From: Rhizobium sp. PDO1-076
Lineage (GTDB): Bacteria; Pseudomonadota; Alphaproteobacteria; Rhizobiales; Rhizobiaceae
DNA length: 64,000 bases
Assembly (NCBI RefSeq): GCF_000247475.1
Contig: NZ_AHZC01000386.1
Coordinates: 1 to 64,000 of the forward strand
Direction of reading: 5' to 3'
Made by a program: the position numbers and the translations under genes. Of the stretch, positions 57,375 to 64,000 are shown piece by piece; within the stretch, counting starts at the first letter, position 1, and every line of letters begins with the position of its first letter. The notes beneath the pieces were generated by a model. That model was not told the DNA's origin. It saw only the letters and a program-made list of their open reading frames with translations, and did no database searches.

Positions 57375-57569
57375 GAAGAGGGACCACGTCAGGTTTTTAT
57401 TTTATGGGGAACGGCGAGCTGATGGAATTCGGTGCGATCGCGAAGTGCCGCAAATGACTGAATGTTACGCAAGCCTAAAAGATGAGATGTCGCGAAAATA
57501 GCGAGTCAGCGATTTCACCGCAAGCGAAAACCGGCACTTGTAAAAATAAAGCGCAAAACAGCGTTTCGA

Positions 57570-58109
57570 TCAGAATGGTTTGACGACGACGAAAATCACG
57601 ATGGCAATCATCAGCACGGTCGGCACTTCGTTCATCAGACGCCAATGACGCGCATTTCCAACGTAAACTCCGCGGCCAAAGGAGCGAACGGCTTTCGAGA
57701 AATAGCCATGCACGCCGGAGAGGGCCACAACGCAGGCAAGCTTTGCATGCAGCCAGCCGCCCTGAAATCCATAGACCGACCAGGCAAGATAGAGGCCGAG
57801 CACCCAGCTGACGATCATCGCCGGGTTCATGATCACCCCCATCAGCCGGCTTTCCATCACAGCAAATGTGCGCGCCTGATCCGAATCCGCCTCACAGTCC
57901 CCATGGTAGATGAAAAGCCGCGGCAGGTAGAGCAAGCCCGCCATCCATGAGATCACAGCGATCACATGCAAGGCCTTGATCCAGAGATAGGCTTCATCCG
58001 CACCGAATATCACAATCGAAAGACCGATCGCCACAAAGAAGGCGAGAGCACCGGCAGCCTTGCCGGCAGCCCTGCGACCCGGATTGCGATCGGTCTGCTT
58101 TTCCATCAT
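57570..58109 (-). CDS. hemJ: Protoporphyrinogen oxidase HemJ
   Basis: Inner-membrane protein of 179 residues with four or five membrane segments, starting after a basic 15-residue tail. LWIKALHVIAVISWMAGLLYLPRLFIYH carries the conserved histidines of HemJ, and GWLHAKLACVVALSGVHGYFSK holds others. It oxidises protoporphyrinogen IX late in heme synthesis. It starts one base after the hemE stop, so the two heme genes are coupled. The family was formerly annotated as CopD-like. Confidence 0.9.
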   Translation of the reverse strand: MMEKQTDRNPGRRAAGKAAGALAFFVAIGLSIVIFGADEAYLWIKALHVIAVISWMAGLLYLPRLFIYHGDCEADSDQARTFAVMESRLMGVIMNPAMIVSWVLGLYLAWSVYGFQGGWLHAKLACVVALSGVHGYFSKAVRSFGRGVYVGNARHWRLMNEVPTVLMIAIVIFVVVKPF

Positions 58110-58110
58110 C

Positions 58111-59148
58111 TCACCCGTTCCGGCGCACCTGGTTGACCAGGTCCGTCACGTGGTCGGGATTTGCCTGCGGCGTAATTCCATGCCCGAGATTGAAGATCAG
58201 CGGTCCATTGCCCAGCGCCTGAAGAATGGCATCGATGCCCTCGGTCAATGCGGCACCACCAGCCACGACCCGCATCGGATCGAGGTTACCCTGAACCGGG
58301 CCCTCCTTCTGCAGATCGACGGCAAAGCTCAACGGCACCGACCAGTCCAGACCAATCGCATCTGCGCCCGTCTTTTGCCGATACGTTGTCAGCAGAACGC
58401 CGGCACCCTTGGCAAAGGCGATGATCTTGGCGGAGGGACGGCGCGCCTTCACCGAGCCTATGATGCGGGCAACCGGTGCAACACAGAACTTCTCGAACTC
58501 TGCCTCCCCCAGGACACCCGCCCAGGAATCGAAGATCTGCACGGCATCGGCTCCTGCATCCATCTGGGCCACCAGGTAATCGGCAGACACGTCCGCCAGA
58601 AAATCCAGAAGCCTGAGGAAAGCGTCGGGATGCTGGTAGGCGAACAGGCGGGCAGGGGCCTGGTCGGGAGTTCCGTGACCGGCGATCATATAGGTCGCCA
58701 CCGTCCAGGGCGCGCCACAGAAGCCGAGCAGTGTGGTTTCCTGAGGCAGTTCCTGGCGTAGCTTGCTGACAGTCTGCATAACGGGCTTCAAGTGATCGAG
58801 AACCCTGTCCGCGACCAGACCGTCAATGCCATCGGCGTCGATCGGATCCATCTGCGGTCCATGTCCTTCGGTGAAGCGGACATTGCGCTTCAGGGCATCG
58901 GGAATCACCAGAATGTCTGAAAACAGAATGGCCGCATCGAACGCGTACCGGCGAATCGGCTGAAGGGTCACCTCGGTCGCCAGTTCTGGCGAATAACAGA
59001 GATCAAGGAAACTACCGGCCTGCTGACGCGTTTGGCGATATTCGGGAAGATATCGCCCTGCCTGTCTCATAAGCCAGATCGGCGGAGGCGAGACCGTTTT
59101 TCCATTCAACACATCCAGGACTTTACGGTTCGGAGCACTCAAGGCCAA
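58111..59148 (-). CDS. hemE: Uroporphyrinogen decarboxylase
   Basis: Enzyme of 345 residues that converts uroporphyrinogen III to coproporphyrinogen III. The signature [14 protein letters not shown] is at 26-38, the second motif [14 protein letters not shown] is in the middle, and the YxP-type sequence lies further on. It starts next to the predicted origin, as in Caulobacter and other alphaproteobacteria. With hemJ it forms a two-gene heme operon reading away from oriC. Confidence 0.97.
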   Translation of the reverse strand: MALSAPNRKVLDVLNGKTVSPPPIWLMRQAGRYLPEYRQTRQQAGSFLDLCYSPELATEVTLQPIRRYAFDAAILFSDILVIPDALKRNVRFTEGHGPQMDPIDADGIDGLVADRVLDHLKPVMQTVSKLRQELPQETTLLGFCGAPWTVATYMIAGHGTPDQAPARLFAYQHPDAFLRLLDFLADVSADYLVAQMDAGADAVQIFDSWAGVLGEAEFEKFCVAPVARIIGSVKARRPSAKIIAFAKGAGVLLTTYRQKTGADAIGLDWSVPLSFAVDLQKEGPVQGNLDPMRVVAGGAALTEGIDAILQALGNGPLIFNLGHGITPQANPDHVTDLVNQVRRNG

Positions 59149-59364
59149 GGCCCTTTCAAAAAAGAAAAGATATATAGAGTCTTCTTCTATTTCTAAGAGT
59201 CGGTGGGTATCAAGGATTAAAGCCGCTCCACCGGTCTTGCCTGCCTAGGGGCCTTGCCGGAAGATGACGGAAGAGATTGACTTGGAGAAAACGAGGTTCT
59301 GGGGAAAACCTAAAATTAACCCGTAGAGTCAGCTAGTTAGAGTAGTCGATGAAAGGCGCCGTTC

Positions 59365-59373
59365 TGTGGATAA
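59365..59373 (-). promoter_or_regulatory. DnaA box 1
   Basis: TGTGGATAA is the reverse complement of the consensus TTATCCACA with no mismatch. It lies in the hemE-ppsR gap, 81 bases from the second box. Confidence 0.8.
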
Positions 59374-59453
59374 ATCCAGACGGTCGCACAGGACCTGCGA
59401 CTTCTTAACACAATCCACAGCCCCTCTTTTCGGCAAGCCCCGGTACCGTGGAC

Positions 59454-59462
59454 TGTGGATAA
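59454..59462 (-). promoter_or_regulatory. DnaA box 2
   Basis: A second perfect TGTGGATAA, in the same orientation as box 1. A weaker box, TTATCAACA, lies at 59522 on the other strand. Confidence 0.8.
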
Positions 59463-59546
59463 ATCGGCACTTTTCCCCTTGCCTTGCCGCTGTCCCGACC
59501 GCTAGCTGTGTTTATCCCGGATTATCAACAGGCGACGGAGAACATC

Positions 59547-60368
59547 GTGGAGAACCGGAAAAACTTCTTCCATCTCCACCTGATTTCTGACTCAACTGGG
59601 GAGACTCTGATCTCGGCGGGCCGCGCTGCTGCCGCCCAGTTTCGTGGATCGAATGCAATCGAGCATGTCTATCCGCTGATCCGCAGCAAGAAGCAGATCA
59701 ACTCGCTGATCGAGGCGATCGATCGCGAACCCGGCATTGTCCTCTATACCATTGTCGATGCGGATCTTGCGGCGCTGATAGAGACGAGTTGCCACGAGCT
59801 TGGATTGCCCTGCGTCAATGTTCTGGCCCCGATCATCGAGAAGTTCCAGACCTATCTCGGTGCACCCTCGCGGGGCAGGGTAGGGGCGCAGCATGTCCTG
59901 AATGCGGAATATTTTGCCCGTATCGAAGCACTCAACTTCACCATGGATCATGATGACGGCCAGGCGCCAGAGGACTATGACGAGGCTGATGTCGTGATCA
60001 TCGGCATCAGCCGGACCTCCAAGACGCCGACAAGCATCTATCTCGCAAACCGTGGCATCAAGACCGCGAACATTCCGATTGTCCCGGGTGCCGCGTTGCC
60101 GGACAGTCTGCTTGCAGCAACCCGCCCCTTGATTGTCGGCCTGATCGCCACATCCGACCGCATCTCCCAGGTTCGGGAAAACCGCATTCTGGGAACGACC
60201 GCGGGATATGACCGCAGCGACTATGTCGATCGCGCCTCGATAACCGAAGAGTTGAAATATGCCCGCGCACTGTGTGCGCGCAACAATTGGCCGATCATCG
60301 ACGTCACCCGCCGGTCGATCGAGGAAACAGCCGCCGCAATCGTTGCCCTGCGACCCAAGCTACGTTAA
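59547..60368 (+). CDS. ppsR: Pyruvate,water dikinase (or pyruvate phosphate dikinase) regulatory kinase/phosphorylase
   Basis: DUF299 protein of 273 residues, a bifunctional enzyme that phosphorylates and dephosphorylates PEP synthase or PPDK using [19 protein letters not shown] near the start and [22 protein letters not shown] (P-loop-like nucleotide site) are the family landmarks. I chose GTG 59547, which follows ACGGAG and starts at ENRKNFF. The frame is open further upstream but through DnaA-box DNA. It is the first gene to the right of oriC, a conserved position in alphaproteobacteria. Confidence 0.9.
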   Translation: MENRKNFFHLHLISDSTGETLISAGRAAAAQFRGSNAIEHVYPLIRSKKQINSLIEAIDREPGIVLYTIVDADLAALIETSCHELGLPCVNVLAPIIEKFQTYLGAPSRGRVGAQHVLNAEYFARIEALNFTMDHDDGQAPEDYDEADVVIIGISRTSKTPTSIYLANRGIKTANIPIVPGAALPDSLLAATRPLIVGLIATSDRISQVRENRILGTTAGYDRSDYVDRASITEELKYARALCARNNWPIIDVTRRSIEETAAAIVALRPKLR

Positions 60369-60400
60369 GCGAATCGAGCCATATTGCACGGGATGTCGCC

Positions 60401-61000
60401 ATGCCTGAACACCTGATCCTTGCCTCCGGCAGCCAAGCCCGGCGTGAGTTGCTCCGCAATGCCGGATTGGCCTTTGACGCAGAACCGGCACGGGTCGATG
60501 AACGTGCAATCGAGAATGGCCTGCCCGCCGAAATGCGAACGCCGCAATGCATCGCCGAGCAGCTTGCCATTGCCAAGGCGAGGGACGTATCCGTTCGACA
60601 TCCTGGAACGATCGTCATCGGCTGCGACCAGACCATGTCACTGGGCGACCAGTTGTTTCACAAGGCGCCGGATCGCGCCCAAGCCTATGCCACGCTGAAA
60701 ACCTTGTGTGGGCAAACACACCATCTCAACAGCGCGGTGTGTCTGGTCCGCGACGGCGACGTTCTCTGGTCCCATGTCGGGGTCGCCAGAATGTCCATGC
60801 GCGATTTCACCCCCAGTTTTCTGGATCAGTATCTTGACCGGAATCTCGTCCGCATTCTTGGCAGTGTTGGTTGCTATCAATTGGAGGGTGAGGGAATCCA
60901 GCTATTCGATGCCGTCGATGGCGACTATTTTACCATCCTGGGGCTGCCGATCTTACCCCTTCTCGCCGCACTGCGTACACTGGGCATTAACCATGCATGA
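60401..61000 (+). CDS. Maf-like nucleoside triphosphate pyrophosphatase
   Basis: Protein of 199 residues. [21 protein letters not shown] is the Maf signature with the catalytic region, and [19 protein letters not shown] carries the aspartate and lysine of the active site. Maf enzymes hydrolyse non-canonical or modified nucleotides. The start ATG 60401 lies just after ppsR, and the stop overlaps the aroE start. The [15 protein letters not shown] segment fits the YhdE/YceF type. The precise nucleotide is not known. Confidence 0.9.
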   Translation: MPEHLILASGSQARRELLRNAGLAFDAEPARVDERAIENGLPAEMRTPQCIAEQLAIAKARDVSVRHPGTIVIGCDQTMSLGDQLFHKAPDRAQAYATLKTLCGQTHHLNSAVCLVRDGDVLWSHVGVARMSMRDFTPSFLDQYLDRNLVRILGSVGCYQLEGEGIQLFDAVDGDYFTILGLPILPLLAALRTLGINHA

Positions 61001-61850
61001 TTCACGTGAAACACTTTCGCCGCGTGCCTTTGTTGCCGGCTATCCAATAAAGCATTCCCGCTCGCCGCTCATTCACAATTACTGGCTGAAGCAATTCGCC
61101 CTGGTGGGAAGCTATGAGAAAGTCGAAGTCGCCCCGGCAGATTTCACAGATTTCATTCGGCTGTTGAAAACAGAGGATATGTATCGCGGCGGCAATACCA
61201 CCATCCCGCACAAGGAAGAGGCATTTCGTCTGGCAGACTGGCCCGACGAGATCAGCGAGGAACTGGGTGCCGCAAACACCTTATGGATGGAAGAGGGAGC
61301 GTTATACGCGACAAACACCGATGGCTTCGGTTTTACCGCGAACCTCGATTCGAACCATTCCGGATGGGACAGGGCCAAGATCGCTGTGGTTCTCGGTGCA
61401 GGCGGTGCGAGCCGCGCGATCGTTCAAGCGTTGCGTGACCGCGGCCTGGCTGAAATTCATATCGTAAACCGATCTGTCGCGCGTGCGCGGGAATTGGCCG
61501 ATCGCTTCGGCCGGCCGCTCCAGGCACATGGTCTCGAGGCCTTGCCGGAATTGATGCAGGGCGCGGGCCTTTTCGTGAATACCAGTTCACTTGGCATGGA
61601 TGGGAATCCGGCTCCCGATCTTCCATTTTTCGGCATGCGAAGCGATGCGCTGGTGGCAGATATTGTCTACGTACCCCTCAAGACGCCTTTTATGCGCCAG
61701 GCAGAGAGCGTTGGATTGGCGACAGTGGACGGTCTCGGTATGCTGCTGCATCAGGCTGTGCCCGGTTTCGAGAAATGGTTTGGTCGTCGTCCCGTTGTCA
61801 CCCAGGAATTGCGCGACATCATTCTCGCCGATATCGGAGCCCCCGCATGA
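60993..61850 (+). CDS. aroE: Shikimate dehydrogenase
   Basis: NADP-dependent enzyme of 285 residues in the aromatic amino acid pathway. [18 protein letters not shown] is the shikimate site, NTTIPHKE holds the catalytic lysine, and [16 protein letters not shown] is the NADP-binding loop. It starts inside the last codons of maf (ATGCATGA). A parS site covers its first codons, encoding DSRET. The stop overlaps the coaE start, so the maf, aroE and coaE genes are translationally linked. Confidence 0.95.
   Translation: MHDSRETLSPRAFVAGYPIKHSRSPLIHNYWLKQFALVGSYEKVEVAPADFTDFIRLLKTEDMYRGGNTTIPHKEEAFRLADWPDEISEELGAANTLWMEEGALYATNTDGFGFTANLDSNHSGWDRAKIAVVLGAGGASRAIVQALRDRGLAEIHIVNRSVARARELADRFGRPLQAHGLEALPELMQGAGLFVNTSSLGMDGNPAPDLPFFGMRSDALVADIVYVPLKTPFMRQAESVGLATVDGLGMLLHQAVPGFEKWFGRRPVVTQELRDIILADIGAPA
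60998..61013. promoter_or_regulatory. parS site inside the start of aroE
   Basis: TGATTCACGTGAAACA matches the parS consensus at 15 of 16 positions (A in place of T at position 3). It lies about 1.5 kb to the right of the predicted origin, inside the first codons of aroE. Confidence 0.8.
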
Positions 61851-62446
61851 TCGTGATTGGGTTGACCGGATCGATCGGTATGGGGAAATCCACGACAGCG
61901 CGGCTGTTTGCCGATGAGGGAATTCCCGTCAATGACGCCGATCAGGTCGTGCATGACCTCTATGCCGACGCCGCAGTTTCGCCGCTTGGCATCGAGTTTC
62001 CAGACGCGGTCGTCAATGGAGTGGTGGACCGTGAGATACTCGCTCGGACTCTGGCTAAGAATCCGGATAAGTTTAAGACCCTTGAGGCTATCATCCATCC
62101 GCTTGTCAGGGATCGCGAGCGTGCGTTTGTCGAAGCGCACCGTGCCCGGGGCACGGAAATTGTCCTGCTGGATATTCCGCTGCTGTTTGAGGTCGGAGCC
62201 CAGGACCACGTCGATGTGATCGTTGTCGTTTCCTGCAGCGAGGAAATTCAGCGCCAGCGTGTCATGGCCCGGCCGGGGATGACGGAGGAAAAGTTCGCGC
62301 TCATTTCGACCCGCCAGATGCCAGATGACGAAAAGCGGCGACGGGCTGATTTTGTCGTCGAGACGTCGCATGGCATTGACAGCGCGCGCGCCCAGGTGAA
62401 AACCATCCTGCAACAACTCAGACAGCGTCGACCGGAGATGCATTGA
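61847..62446 (+). CDS. coaE: Dephospho-CoA kinase
   Basis: Kinase of 199 residues catalysing the last step of coenzyme A synthesis. The P-loop is [14 protein letters not shown] (5-18), [11 protein letters not shown] is the substrate motif, and [12 protein letters not shown] and the RxxxR region (RRRADFVVE) complete the fold. ATGA overlaps the aroE stop. It is followed by dnaQ after two bases, so it is in the middle of the maf-aroE-coaE-dnaQ run. Confidence 0.94.
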   Translation: MIVIGLTGSIGMGKSTTARLFADEGIPVNDADQVVHDLYADAAVSPLGIEFPDAVVNGVVDREILARTLAKNPDKFKTLEAIIHPLVRDRERAFVEAHRARGTEIVLLDIPLLFEVGAQDHVDVIVVVSCSEEIQRQRVMARPGMTEEKFALISTRQMPDDEKRRRADFVVETSHGIDSARAQVKTILQQLRQRRPEMH

Positions 62447-62448
62447 CC

Positions 62449-63150
62449 ATGCGCGAGATCGTATTCGATACTGAAACCACCGGCCTTGAAAGCAAGGTGG
62501 ACCGCGTGATTGAAATAGGCGGTATCGAACTGTTCAATCATTTCCCGACCGGACGCAGCTTTCACGTCTATATCAATCCGGGTGACCGCAAAGTGCATCC
62601 CGACGCGCTTGCCGTGCATGGCATCACGGATGAATTTTTGAAGGACAAGCCGCCGTTCGGTGACATTGTGGCCGAGATGCGCGAATTCTTTGACGGCGCC
62701 AAATGGGTCGCGCACAATGCCAACTTCGACATCGGTTTCATCAATGCCGAATTCGAACGGCTTGGCCTGCCTCCCGTTCAGTCGGATGTCGTGATTGATA
62801 CGCTGGCACTCGCACGGCGCAAGAATCCGATGGGTCCAAATTCGCTGGATGCGCTTTGCCGCCGTTATGGAATAGACAATTCGCACCGCAGCAAGCACGG
62901 AGCGCTTCTCGACTCCGAATTGCTGGCCGAAGTCTATATCGAAATGCTGGGTGGCCGTCAGACAGCACTGGGCTTGACCTCTGTCGAAAACCGTCAGAAC
63001 CGCAATACGGATATGCTCGAGACGGTTGAGATTTCCTACGAGCGGCCGCGTCCACTTACAGCGCGCGTCGCGGCGAATGAAGTCGAGGACCATTCGAAGC
63101 TTGTCGCCCGTCTAGGCGCAAGCGCGATCTGGTCTAAATTCGAGGCATGA
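62449..63150 (+). CDS. dnaQ: DNA polymerase III subunit epsilon (proofreading exonuclease)
   Basis: 3'-5' exonuclease of 233 residues with the DEDDh set: D and E in IVFDTETTGLE, D in AHNANFDIGF, and H and D in SKHGALLDSELLAEVYIEML. It corrects errors made by the replicative polymerase. I chose ATG 62449; a TTG at 62443 would add two residues. The gene ends before a strong bidirectional terminator. A possible clamp-binding tail follows the exonuclease domain. Confidence 0.95.
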   Translation: MREIVFDTETTGLESKVDRVIEIGGIELFNHFPTGRSFHVYINPGDRKVHPDALAVHGITDEFLKDKPPFGDIVAEMREFFDGAKWVAHNANFDIGFINAEFERLGLPPVQSDVVIDTLALARRKNPMGPNSLDALCRRYGIDNSHRSKHGALLDSELLAEVYIEMLGGRQTALGLTSVENRQNRNTDMLETVEISYERPRPLTARVAANEVEDHSKLVARLGASAIWSKFEA

Positions 63151-63174
63151 AAAAGGGCCCCGAAAGGCCCTTTT
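63151..63174. terminator. Bidirectional terminator between dnaQ and secB
   Basis: The nine-base arms AAAAGGGCC and GGCCCTTTT enclose CCGAAA. Each strand ends with a run of four T or more, so it can end both the plus-strand dnaQ operon and the minus-strand secB transcript. Confidence 0.8.
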
Positions 63175-63200
63175 GATATCCTGACATCAAGTCCGATGGA

Positions 63201-63677
63201 TCAGTTCGGGGCGCCCTGCACCTTTGCGCGCGCCTGCTCTTCGGAAACGCGCTGGGCGAACATCTGGGCAAAGTCGATCGGGTCGATCATCAGCGGCGGG
63301 AAGCCACCATTGCGGGTCGCATCGGCGATGATCTGGCGGGCAAACGGGAACAGCAGGCGCGGGCACTCGATGAAGAGAACCGGCAGCATGTGCTCCTGCG
63401 GGAAGCCGGTGATGCGGAACACGCCGCCGTAGACCAGTTCGGTTGCGAAGACGACCTTGTCGCCTTCCTTGGCTTCAGCAGTCAGCGCCAGCACAACGTC
63501 GAAATCCGTTTCGGTCAGCGGATTGGCGTTGACGTTGACATTGATGTTGATCGCCGGCGCCTTGTCGCGAGCCTGCAGCGAACGCGGTGCACCCGGGTTC
63601 TCAAAGGACAGATCCTTGATGTACTGGGCAAGAATGTTGAGGGAAGGGCTGCTTGTTCCCTGATTGTCGTCGGCCAT
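63201..63677 (-). CDS. secB: Protein-export chaperone SecB
   Basis: Cytosolic tetrameric chaperone of 158 residues that keeps preproteins unfolded and delivers them to Sec[21 protein letters not shown] is the family start, [17 protein letters not shown] and [23 protein letters not shown] are the conserved core. ATG 63677 follows GAGGAAAA; the frame is open to 63713. The position between dnaQ and fxsA is conserved in rhizobia. Confidence 0.96.
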   Translation of the reverse strand: MADDNQGTSSPSLNILAQYIKDLSFENPGAPRSLQARDKAPAININVNVNANPLTETDFDVVLALTAEAKEGDKVVFATELVYGGVFRITGFPQEHMLPVLFIECPRLLFPFARQIIADATRNGGFPPLMIDPIDFAQMFAQRVSEEQARAKVQGAPN

Positions 63678-63765
63678 AGGGCTTTTCCTCGAAGCGTGTT
63701 TTGCTAAGGCCATCTAACATCTAGGCTTTGCGCTTACAACCCTCGGCACCGGGTGTAGCCGCGGT

Positions 63766-64000
63766 CTAGCGGTCGCCGATCCGCGGCCCACGCCAGGGAG
63801 AACCGGGTTTTGGATCGCGACGATATTCGTCCTCGTCGAGATCAACCACAGATGCGTCCTTGCTGGCCTGGTAGCTGAAGTCTGATGTGGTGAAACCACT
63901 GCGCTTGACCACGATGCGCGGCTTGGCCAAGCGCCAGGCGATGTCGCGAACGAAGGGCAGGAACAGCAGGAGACCGATCACATCGCCGACAAAGCCGGGA
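63766..64000 (-). CDS. fxsA: FxsA family membrane protein, C-terminal part (cut by window edge)
   Basis: The last 78 codons are present; the gene begins beyond 64000. The first visible residues PGFVGDVIGLLLFLPFVRDIA are the conserved last membrane segment of FxsA, a small inner-membrane protein. A basic stretch and a long acidic and proline-rich cytoplasmic tail (DLDEDEYRRDPKPG) follow. FxsA overproduction suppresses phage exclusion in E. coli; its normal role is unknown. It is divergent from no gene in view and ends 52 bases before the secB reading frame. Confidence 0.82.
   Translation of the reverse strand, partial: PGFVGDVIGLLLFLPFVRDIAWRLAKPRIVVKRSGFTTSDFSYQASKDASVVDLDEDEYRRDPKPGSPWRGPRIGDR

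Larger units (their letters stand above)
59149..59546. other. Predicted chromosomal replication origin oriC
   Basis: The gap between hemE and ppsR holds two perfect DnaA boxes on the same strand (TGTGGATAA at 59365-59373 and 59454-59462), a one-mismatch box (TTATCAACA, 59522-59530) and an AT-rich stretch at 59156-59200. Three GANTC sites lie at 59177, 59197 and 59326. The hemE neighbourhood is the known origin position in Caulobacter and has been reported for rhizobia. Genes on both sides point away from it, as expected for co-directional replication. Confidence 0.82.

Noticed and set aside
59512-59520. TTATCCCGG as a further DnaA box
   Set aside because: Three mismatches to the consensus; too weak to count.
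1-64000. CRISPR arrays, tRNA or rRNA genes, insertion sequences or prophage
   Set aside because: No repeated spacer pattern, transposase, integrase or RNA gene was seen on either strand; the window reads as core chromosome.

Overview
The window is a stretch of core chromosome from an alphaproteobacterium of the Rhizobiaceae (Agrobacterium/Rhizobium type). This rests on a chvE-gguA-gguB-gguC locus with a divergent gbpR-like regulator, RirA-type operator sequences, GANTC (CcrM) sites, alphaproteobacterial families (DUF2794, DUF1013/TrcR, SDHAF4-like DUF1674, the 1600-residue NAD-glutamate dehydrogenase) and the rhizobial origin order parB-parA-rsmG-mnmG-mnmE-rho-hemJ-hemE-oriC-ppsR-maf-aroE-coaE-dnaQ-secB. 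I see no prophage, insertion sequence, CRISPR array, tRNA or rRNA.

Layout. 1-5.8 kb: siderophore-iron uptake, with the start of a TonB-dependent receptor, an AraC regulator, an FhuC/FhuD/FhuB-type ABC importer and an FhuF-like 2Fe-2S ferric-siderophore reductase. Two perfect TGA-N9-TCA operators lie upstream of the receptor and of the importer. 6.0-18.0 kb: one sugar regulon on the minus strand. ChvE-GguA-GguB imports galactose, arabinose or glucose. A sugar dehydrogenase, an IlvD/Edd-family dehydratase, DgoK, DgoA and a ketoglutarate-semialdehyde dehydrogenase then oxidise the sugar to pyruvate plus glyceraldehyde phosphate, or to 2-oxoglutarate. The LysR gene gbpR faces this regulon. 18.1-27.1 kb: mixed single genes (DUF2794 protein, GNAT, MHS transporter with a large insert, asd, lytic transglycosylase, diguanylate cyclase, carbonic anhydrase, pyridoxal kinase). 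27.3-46.1 kb: housekeeping metabolism and maintenance (NAD-GDH, a UMF1 transporter, purH, a heparinase II/III gene with a one-base frameshift, rsmB, htpX, SDHAF4-like, a secreted nuclease, acs, trcR, prpE, yggS). 46.3-50.5 kb: leuS-lptE-holA on the plus strand. 50.5-59.1 kb: parB, parA, rsmG, mnmG, mnmE, rho, hemJ and hemE on the minus strand. 59.15-59.55 kb: the predicted chromosomal replication origin. 59.5-63.2 kb: ppsR, maf, aroE, coaE and dnaQ on the plus strand, followed by secB and a partial fxsA on the minus strand.

How it fits together. The right third is the origin-proximal domain. Genes on both sides point away from oriC, and two perfect DnaA boxes and three GANTC sites lie in the hemE-ppsR gap. 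Three near-perfect parS sites (15 of 16 positions each) are spread over 8 kb around it, beside the parAB genes whose product would bind them. The left third holds two condition-specific regulons, one for iron and one for sugar acids, each with its own regulator and visible operator-like sequences. I found no convincing undescribed system. The points most worth checking are the T6 frameshift in the heparinase gene, the strong intrinsic terminator between chvE and gguA, the structured asd leader, the transporter insert and the parS/oriC architecture.
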